64,000 nucleotides of DNA from Halobacillus litoralis. Its GTDB lineage: Bacteria > Bacillota > Bacilli > Bacillales > Halobacillaceae. Within the stretch, counting starts at the first letter, position 1; each line of letters starts with the position of its first letter. Under the pieces are notes generated by a model that did no database searches, was not told the origin of the DNA, and saw only the letters and a program-made list of their open reading frames with translations. Of this stretch, positions 52,410 through 64,000 are shown in pieces. The position numbers and the translations under genes were made by a program. The stretch lies in assembly GCF_020171725.1 (NCBI RefSeq), contig NZ_JAIVAJ010000005.1, positions 62,001-126,000 on the forward strand. Reading direction: 5' to 3'.

Positions 52410-53105
52410 TTAATATTCAGCAGTAATTATGGGTGTTCCAATCGTAACGTTTGTCCTCCCGCCCAATATTCTAGATGCAAACTGAACATTCATCTCATCA
52501 TTAAGTATGGGTAGGGATTGACCCCATTTCTTACTATGTCCGGACCAGCTGGTCCAACCATTGTCAGTGACTTCATTTATCGTTTCAACATTAAACACAT
52601 CTCTAAACTTTTCATACATTAAAACATCATCAATAATACCATTCTTTTCGGACTTGAGACAAGAGAAAATAGTGACATTTTTTGAGAACAGTCGACTTTT
52701 TGCGAGATTTTTCCGTTCTTCTACTTTTTGGCTTAGAGAAGCAGTTCCCTTCCCATTCAGCGCATAAACCCTTTCAACGGAATTGTTGGAATCCACTGGG
52801 ATAATTAGGCTTAAAGTCTCCGTTACCTGTCCCGATTTATTCTGCCATGTCAGCTTATCGGCATTCGCCATTTTTTCTAATATCGGCTCGGATTTATAAA
52901 AAGATGAGGCTTTTGTTACCCATTCTTCACTTTTGGTCTGCTGGATCGATTCTTTCATCGTCACAGTCCATGACGTCACTTCCAGCTGCTCATCCTCAGC
53001 AAAGGCTGCGAATTGTTCGAGTTGGCTCTGATCAGCCCTCTCCTGTGGATAAACACCTGTCCCGAAAATCACCAACGCACCAACGACAGCCAATAAAGTT
53101 TTCAT
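52410..53105 (-). CDS. ywmB: YwmB-family secreted protein
   Basis: A 231-residue protein with an N-terminal signal (MKTLLAVVGALVIFGTGVY). The body is the YwmB domain, which has a TATA-box-binding-protein-like fold in a known structure. Assignment rests on the position between ywzB and murA, the length, and stretches such as SWTVTMKESIQ and GWTSWSGHSKKWG. Function is unknown. Confidence 0.85.
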   Translation of the reverse strand: MKTLLAVVGALVIFGTGVYPQERADQSQLEQFAAFAEDEQLEVTSWTVTMKESIQQTKSEEWVTKASSFYKSEPILEKMANADKLTWQNKSGQVTETLSLIIPVDSNNSVERVYALNGKGTASLSQKVEERKNLAKSRLFSKNVTIFSCLKSEKNGIIDDVLMYEKFRDVFNVETINEVTDNGWTSWSGHSKKWGQSLPILNDEMNVQFASRILGGRTNVTIGTPIITAEY

Positions 53106-53200
53106 TTATATATGCCTCCCCAAGCATCAACTTACTATCAGTTTGACCTGAGAAGACACCGTTCATACGATACAATTCCTAACAACTTTAGACAAGCCCA

Positions 53201-53434
53201 TCAGAACAAATAAATCAGGTTATTCGACCACGAAATAAAGTCTAAAAAGAAGTTACTGACCGTTGTACCAAGGGCAATGGTGATGAATACAATAAAGATT
53301 CTTGCTTCGAACACTCGATTCTTTCTGAAAAAAGCGTCGAAGTTAACGGCCTGCACGAGCCTCCACGTAATAATGATGAAAATCAAGTGGGAGGTCATAC
53401 TGAGAAGGGCTTCTTCTGCGAAGTACTGTTCCAC
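53201..53434 (-). CDS. ywzB: DUF1146 membrane protein (YwzB)
   Basis: A 77-residue protein with two membrane helices (SMTSHLIFIIITWRLVQAV and ARIFIVFITIALGTTVSNFF). I start it at GTG 53434, eight bases after GAGGTG. That gives exactly the 77-residue length I recall for B. subtilis YwzB; the frame extends upstream to an ATG without a ribosome site. It lies just after atpC, as in Bacillus. Confidence 0.87.
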   Translation of the reverse strand: MEQYFAEEALLSMTSHLIFIIITWRLVQAVNFDAFFRKNRVFEARIFIVFITIALGTTVSNFFLDFISWSNNLIYLF

Positions 53435-53611
53435 CGCTTGAACACCTCGTTTCTCTCTTCTATACCATATTGTGACATCGCTCAAACAGAATCGGACATA
53501 ATTATTTCATTTCCCGGGTAATAGTAACTGAATACGACATCAATTGAAGTCGAAAGTCAGTTAGTTCGCACCCTTCACATCCTGGATCTGCCAAAGATTA
53601 TCAAAAAGAAC

Positions 53612-53640
53612 AAAAAACTGCTCTCAAAGATGAAAGCAGT

Positions 53641-53642
<2 letters not shown>
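53612..53642 (-). terminator. Terminator of the atp operon
   Basis: AAACTGCT..TCA pairs with TGA..AGCAGTTT (53615-53642). TTTGTTC follows on the minus strand. It overlaps the atpC stop. Confidence 0.85.
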
Positions 53643-54111
<469 letters not shown>

Positions 54112-54122
54112 TCACCTATGGT

Positions 54123-56450
<2,328 letters not shown>

Positions 56451-56560
56451 TCACCACCCTTTCTAGCTGGTTCAGTCGATTTCAATCAAACGTTTGTTTA
56501 AGAAGTCCAGGGAGCGATGAAAAGCTCGTACGCCGCTGTTCACCCACCCCTTACCTTCTC

Positions 56561-58075
<1,515 letters not shown>

Positions 58076-58087
58076 TCACCCCTATCA

Positions 58088-59184
<1,097 letters not shown>

Positions 59185-59240
59185 TCAGGTATAACGATTT
59201 TCTAATCCCATGCTAGTCTGAAACAGAGGCTTTACATGAG

Positions 59241-59302
59241 AAAAACCCGGCTTCAGCTGCTGTTCAGCTGTCGTCGAAGTTTTCTTTCTCTCCCTACCGG
59301 GT
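59241..59302 (-). other. Terminator-like structure between atpE and atpF
   Basis: On the minus strand ACCCGG (59302-59297) pairs with CCGGGT (59250-59245), enclosing a smaller CAGCTG/CAGCTG hairpin, and TTTTT follows. It lies inside the operon, so it may act as a partial terminator or processing site. Confidence 0.55.
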
Positions 59303-59329
59303 ATAAAGTTGTTCATAAGGTAAAGCAAA

Positions 59330-59358
59330 GGCGAAGATCGATAGAGTTGAACTTCGCC
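59330..59358 (-). other. Hairpin directly after atpE
   Basis: GGCGAAG (59330-59336) pairs with CTTCGCC (59352-59358). It starts about 25 bases after the atpE stop. Its position suggests 3'-end protection of atpE mRNA. Confidence 0.6.
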
Positions 59359-59383
59359 AAAAGATTGTCGTGCTCGTCCTGCA

Positions 59384-59626
<243 letters not shown>

Positions 59627-59645
59627 TTAGATTTTTACTTTTATA

Positions 59646-60377
<732 letters not shown>

Positions 60378-60392
60378 CTACCTTCCATCATG

Positions 60393-60761
60393 CTAAGCTG
60401 TAGATTTGTTGAAAAGGTAATCTATAAAAATGACAATGTAGGCTGCCATTAAGCCCAATACTACTGAAATTAAATGGAAATATTCTTCAAACTGAAGGGC
60501 GATGACAACGGCTAAAGCGCCTGAGGCCAGTCGCGTAAATGTACCGATTCCCCGTACTGAATGACTTTCTGATGCGGCTTCTCCGAGCTTGCGGATTTTA
60601 CGTTGCATAAGCCAGAGGTTGTAAAAGCTTAATAGTGCTCCAAGTAGAAGCCCGAGGAATATGGGTTGCCAAGGTGTGACTCCCCAACCTAGTACTAGTA
60701 ATGCCAGAAGGTAGAACATCCATTTTCGTTGACGGGCAATTACTTGCTGGTAATCTTCCAT
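60393..60761 (-). CDS. atpI: ATP synthase subunit I
   Basis: A 122-residue protein with four membrane helices (YLLALLVLGWGVTPW, IFLGLLLGALLSFYNLWLM, ASGALAVVIALQF, VVLGLMAAYIVIFIDYLF). It belongs to the AtpI family, which helps assemble the c-ring. It lies immediately after atpZ and before atpB. Confidence 0.9.
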   Translation of the reverse strand: MEDYQQVIARQRKWMFYLLALLVLGWGVTPWQPIFLGLLLGALLSFYNLWLMQRKIRKLGEAASESHSVRGIGTFTRLASGALAVVIALQFEEYFHLISVVLGLMAAYIVIFIDYLFNKSTA

Positions 60762-60762
60762 A

Positions 60763-60978
60763 TTAATCGTCTCCCGTGTACTTTCGTACTAAATGAATGG
60801 TTCCGTATGTACCTGCTCCCAACCCAAGAAAAATCCCTATGATTAGAAACGTGGGTGATGTGGATAGATGGCTGTCGATCCATTTCCCGAAATAGACCCC
60901 GACGAGTGGTCCGCCGGCTAGTTGAGAAACGATCGCACTGGTGAGTGCCATGGCTTGAAAAGGCGGCTTCGAATTCAA
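60763..60978 (-). CDS. atpZ: AtpZ/AtpI-like small membrane protein
   Basis: A protein of about 71 residues with two helices (MALTSAIVSQLAGGPLVGVYFG and FLIIGIFLGLGAGTYGTI). It ends HLVRKYTG, as in AtpZ (ATPase_gene1). The best start is TTG 60978, ten bases after GAGAAAGG. An in-frame ATG at 61020 lies only seven bases from the predicted transcript start and has no ribosome site. AtpZ with AtpI has been linked to Mg2+ or Ca2+ handling in alkaliphilic Bacillus. Confidence 0.85.
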   Translation of the reverse strand: MNSKPPFQAMALTSAIVSQLAGGPLVGVYFGKWIDSHLSTSPTFLIIGIFLGLGAGTYGTIHLVRKYTGDD

Positions 60979-61033
60979 GGCGATCAAACCTTTCTCTTCT
61001 ACGTATGAAAACCTTATCATTCCACACTATGTA

Positions 61034-61062
61034 AGAATACATGAGGGTTCATTTCATGTCAA
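61034..61062 (-). promoter_or_regulatory. Sigma-A promoter of the atp operon
   Basis: On the minus strand TTGACA (61062-61057) and TATTCT (61039-61034) are separated by 17 bases. The leader to the atpZ TTG is about 50 bases. Confidence 0.8.
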
Positions 61063-61129
61063 TGCAATAACGAGTAAAAATACAAATGTCTGACAAGAAA
61101 CGATCACAAATTCGTCACATTTCAAAGGC

Positions 61130-61159
61130 GCAGGGTGAGCGAACAGTCACACACCCTGC
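61130..61159 (-). terminator. Hairpin after the subtilase gene
   Basis: GCAGGGTG (61130-61137) pairs with CACCCTGC (61152-61159). No T-run follows, so termination is uncertain. Confidence 0.4.
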
Positions 61160-61186
61160 ACCAACCACAGGATTTAATGGGATTTA

Positions 61187-63286
61187 CTAGAAAATAACCG
61201 GGAAGTTGTACGTGTAAACCTTTCCTTCCGCCTCAACCTTCACAACCGCTTGATATGGACCTACAAGTTCATCCTTCACAGGAAGCGTCCCCTGCGCCAT
61301 TCCAGATCGCATATCCTTCCACTCGACTAACTCTCCAGCATGGAGCATCGTCCCTGCCCGGTAAAGATCGACCGTCACGACCTCCGCCTCTTCAGACAGG
61401 TAGAAACGATAGTTCAGTTTGTCACCGAGTGATTTCGACAATTCGAAGCCCGATACTCGCGCATAGTCAGCGGATTCCTTCATATATAAATACGGGATAT
61501 GGTACGGCCGATCCGCTTCGACCTCGACGTACCCTTGATAGAGACCATCCTCAAGGAAACCACCAGACACCCTCAAGGCTATCAGCACTTCTTTCGTCTC
61601 CCCTGGTGACAAGAAGGTTGTCCGCGGCAGCGTCCACGACTCTCCTGTCTTTTTATCAGGCGTTCGGAACGTGACTTTCAGTTCGTCTTCTGTTGGATTC
61701 GTCATGCGGATCGTCTTCGTATCCTGGAACAGTTCGTCCTGAATGCGTCCGTACTCAAGCTTTCCATCAATCAAGAGCTTCGGTTCAATCGACTGGTCAA
61801 TGTTCACATATCCGGCTCCTTGATCGATCGGGACGACTCCTTCCATCCTGTCCGCCCCACTCAAGATCGCCTGCTTCACTTGCCCCGGAGACCAGTCTGG
61901 ATGCGCCTCTTTGATGAGGGCCGCTACACCCGCAATGTGAGGTGCCGCCATACTCGTTCCCTGCAGTGGCGCGTAGCCACCGGGTACAGTACTCATAATG
62001 TTGACGCCGGGCGCAACGACGTCCGGCTTGATCGACCAACTTGTTGTGACGGGCCCTCTTGATGAAAAAGGAGCCATCCTCTGATCAAGGTTTTCCCATT
62101 CCGTCGCTGCCCACTGATCCTTTTGCTGCTCGAGCCACGCGCCACTTTCCTGCGTAACCGCCGCAACAGGAATCGGAAGGTTGAGCCCATTTAACGATCC
62201 TTGAAACATTCCTTCTTCATTATTATAGATGAGCACCGCCTCTGCCCCTGCTTTGTAGGCTTTGAGTGCTTTTTCATAAAACGGTACAATGCCTCTTTCA
62301 AACACGACAATCTTGCCTCTTGCGTTCTCAATTTCCTCTTCGCCTTTCCCGGCAAAATGAAGTGGATATTTTCTGTCGAGCGTCCAAACCGTTGAGCCTA
62401 CAAGCGGCTGAAGCGGGATCTTCTTCCTGGCCACCTCGAGGACCGGCATTTCTGAAGGTAATGCGACGGCTCCTACTGTAATCGCATGAGAAGAAGTCGC
62501 CGGCGAGCCGACGGTCCAATCATTCGGCCCCGAGTTCCCTGCAGCCACCACCACCGTCGTTCCAAGCTCGATCGCTTTTTCCACGGCGTTCGCTGTCGGC
62601 CAATCCGGTCCGTTCACATCGTTCCCGAGCGAGAGGTTGATGACGTCCATCCCGTCTTCCACCGCTTCTTCAATAGCCGCGATGACTTGGACAGATGAAC
62701 CCATCCCACCCGGACCGAGAGCACGATAAGCATAAAGCTCAGCGTTCGGTGCGATCCCCTTCATTTTTCCATTCGCTCCAATCACACCGGCGACATGAGT
62801 CCCGTGCATCGTCGCTCCCTCCGCCTTCGTTTCCATCGGGTCATTGTCGAAATCAACCGTATCAAAGCCGCCTCTATAGTTCATAAAAAGATCCGGGTGT
62901 GCATAGTCGACACCTGTATCAATGACGCCCACCTTGACGCCCTCACCGGTATAGGTTGAAGAGATGGAATCAAGCATCATTTCCGTAGAAAAACTCAGCT
63001 CGTCTTCCTGAAGCGCACTGTATTCCCGGACGGGGTACTGATTCGTCACAGCATCCATCCTCGCCAGCTTCTCCAACTCCTGCACCTCTCCTCGGATGGC
63101 TACTCCATTGAAAATCGTGTCATACTCCGCCACGACCTCAACCCTGGGAAGTCTCAATTCGACCTCCGACACAAACTGTTCAGGAGACTCATCCAGTTCA
63201 ACAATAATAGTGACAGGTTCATTCGACTGCGGGGTGGAAAAACCAACTGTAAAGAGCAGGGTGATGGCTAGAAGAATCCGTCGCAT
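61187..63286 (-). CDS. Vpr-like secreted S8 serine protease
   Basis: A 699-residue subtilase. A signal peptide (about 1-18) is followed by an I9 propeptide (about 25-90). The catalytic triad is Asp in VGVIDTGVDYAHPDL, His in TMHGTHVAGVIG and Ser in QGTSMAAPHIAG. A PA domain is inserted between His and Ser (about 310-410, with ENARGKIVVFERG and AGAEAVLIYNN). A beta-rich C-terminal part with FN3-like character follows. The start at 63286 follows AAAGGAG. It is monocistronic, between mnaA and atp, and may process surface proteins or scavenge peptides. Confidence 0.93.
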   Translation of the reverse strand: MRRILLAITLLFTVGFSTPQSNEPVTIIVELDESPEQFVSEVELRLPRVEVVAEYDTIFNGVAIRGEVQELEKLARMDAVTNQYPVREYSALQEDELSFSTEMMLDSISSTYTGEGVKVGVIDTGVDYAHPDLFMNYRGGFDTVDFDNDPMETKAEGATMHGTHVAGVIGANGKMKGIAPNAELYAYRALGPGGMGSSVQVIAAIEEAVEDGMDVINLSLGNDVNGPDWPTANAVEKAIELGTTVVVAAGNSGPNDWTVGSPATSSHAITVGAVALPSEMPVLEVARKKIPLQPLVGSTVWTLDRKYPLHFAGKGEEEIENARGKIVVFERGIVPFYEKALKAYKAGAEAVLIYNNEEGMFQGSLNGLNLPIPVAAVTQESGAWLEQQKDQWAATEWENLDQRMAPFSSRGPVTTSWSIKPDVVAPGVNIMSTVPGGYAPLQGTSMAAPHIAGVAALIKEAHPDWSPGQVKQAILSGADRMEGVVPIDQGAGYVNIDQSIEPKLLIDGKLEYGRIQDELFQDTKTIRMTNPTEDELKVTFRTPDKKTGESWTLPRTTFLSPGETKEVLIALRVSGGFLEDGLYQGYVEVEADRPYHIPYLYMKESADYARVSGFELSKSLGDKLNYRFYLSEEAEVVTVDLYRAGTMLHAGELVEWKDMRSGMAQGTLPVKDELVGPYQAVVKVEAEGKVYTYNFPVIF

Positions 63287-63384
63287 ATGAGAGGCTCCTT
63301 TTTTTCTTCTTAGTGTGCGATGAGATGAAGGAGCTATGCGCGGCATTTCGAAATTCATTATTGAGAAGAGGATAATTCATCCCA

Positions 63385-63416
63385 TAAAAAAAGAGACCTG
63401 CTCAGGTCTCTTTTTT
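63385..63416. terminator. Bidirectional terminator
   Basis: AAGAGACCTG pairs with CAGGTCTCTT (63391-63412) and is flanked by an A-run and a T-run. It lies between the subtilase gene and repeat copy G and probably ends the epimerase transcript. Confidence 0.88.
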
Positions 63417-63481
63417 CAATACACTCTTATTCAAGTCCAGCTTCAAACCTTTGCTAAACGTCATTGGCAGACGTGAAGTAA

Positions 63482-63649
63482 GGTTCTGTATGCACTCTTA
63501 TGGTACAGTGTGGTGGAAAATGACGAGACTCCTGCAGGATTAAACGGACAACGGCGAGATCCCCGTAGGCGCAGCCGGAGGTAGCTCGCCGTCCGCCGCG
63601 GAAAGCGAGTTATTTTCCACCACACTGACACTCTATTTCGTACAGAACC
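63482..63649. repeat. MITE-like structured repeat, copy G
   Basis: Ends are GGTTCTGTA (63482-63490) and TACAGAACC (63641-63649). Inner arms GTGTGGTGGAAAAT and ATTTTCCACCACAC pair perfectly. It begins five bases after the end of the epimerase gene on the minus strand. Confidence 0.9.
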
Positions 63650-63653
63650 TAGC

Positions 63654-64000
63654 TCATTCAATTTCGAATGGCTGCGGTTTGTCGTCGCGATGTTTGAAGA
63701 AATAGCGGATCGCTTCCGCAATGCGAGCGGAGGCTTTTCCGTCTCCATAAGGATTGGATGCTTTCGACATCGCCTTATGCTTCCCATCGTCGGACAGAAG
63801 TTCATTCGCAAGGTTGAAGATATGATCTTCGTCCGTTCCAGCAAGCTTCAGTGTACCTGCTTCGATTCCTTCCGGACGCTCTGTCGTATCACGCAGAACG
63901 AGGACCGGAACACCAAGGGACGGTGCTTCTTCCTGAACTCCGCCTGAATCGGTCAGAATCAAATGAGCACGGGAAGCGAAATTGTGGAAGTCGATGACGT
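63654..64000 (-). CDS. mnaA: UDP-N-acetylglucosamine 2-epimerase, C-terminal part
   Basis: Only the last 115 or so residues are in the window; the 5' end lies beyond 64000. The segment FHNFASRAHLILTDSGG, then VQEEAPSLGVPVLVLRDTTE and RPEGIEAGTLKLAG, is the conserved end of WecB/MnaA epimerases. They interconvert UDP-GlcNAc and UDP-ManNAc. This supplies TagA and WecC at 19 kb and hence the SLH-binding polymer. The gene's own operon partners are not visible. Confidence 0.93.
   Translation of the reverse strand, partial: VIDFHNFASRAHLILTDSGGVQEEAPSLGVPVLVLRDTTERPEGIEAGTLKLAGTDEDHIFNLANELLSDDGKHKAMSKASNPYGDGKASARIAEAIRYFFKHRDDKPQPFEIE

Overview
The window comes from a spore-forming, motile, Gram-positive member of the Bacillaceae. 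The evidence is an atp - ywzB - ywmB - murA - spoIID - spoIIQ - spoIIID - mbl - flhO - flhP - fabZ order resembling Bacillus subtilis, plus sinR, SLH-domain S-layer proteins and csaB. The strongly acidic secreted proteins suggest a moderate halophile of the Halobacillus/Pontibacillus kind; this is inference, since no 16S or other marker is present.

Left region (1-11 kb, all minus strand, visibly AT-rich): a glycan cluster. It holds a partial PP-loop ATPase, a methyltransferase/coiled-coil/GT28-like fusion, two GT4 glycosyltransferases, a Wzm/Wzt-type ABC exporter, a WbpA-type UDP-sugar dehydrogenase, a large Wzy_C membrane protein with a TPR tail, and a lipoprotein. It lies directly downstream of a three-gene S-layer operon (11.2-15.6 kb) consisting of an SLH protein, a 151-aa secreted protein and an 886-aa Ig-repeat protein. 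The last two share an N-terminal domain that I do not recognise. Together this looks like an S-layer biogenesis and glycosylation locus.

16-26 kb: secondary cell-wall polymer genes. They include an O-antigen-ligase-like protein, GT4 enzymes, tagA, wecC, the pyruvyltransferase csaB and a MurJ-family flippase. The C-terminal part of a UDP-GlcNAc 2-epimerase gene lies at the right edge (63.7 kb). CsaB pyruvylation of a ManNAc-containing polymer is the known way SLH proteins are held on the wall, so this block fits functionally with the S-layer operon.

26-41 kb: accessory genes. A TTG-started protein of unknown function, sinR divergent from a HEPN-like/CBS protein, an ABC exporter, a class F sortase with a fused FN3 domain beside its probable MPDTG-tailed substrate, an RND efflux pump with its adaptor, and several small genes (yjfB-like, small membrane proteins, a lipoprotein).

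41-64 kb: conserved core. fabZ, a methyltransferase/monooxygenase pair, flhP-flhO, mbl, spoIIID, spoIIQ, spoIID, murA, ywmB, ywzB, the atpZ-I-B-E-F-H-A-G-D-C operon, and a Vpr-like subtilase.

Scattered through the intergenic spaces are seven copies of a 161-171 bp MITE-like or structured repeat bounded by GGTTCTGT/ACAGAACC, and three unrelated tandem arrays (20 bp x10, 51 bp x6, 52 bp x5-6). No transposase, phage, CRISPR, rRNA or tRNA gene was seen.
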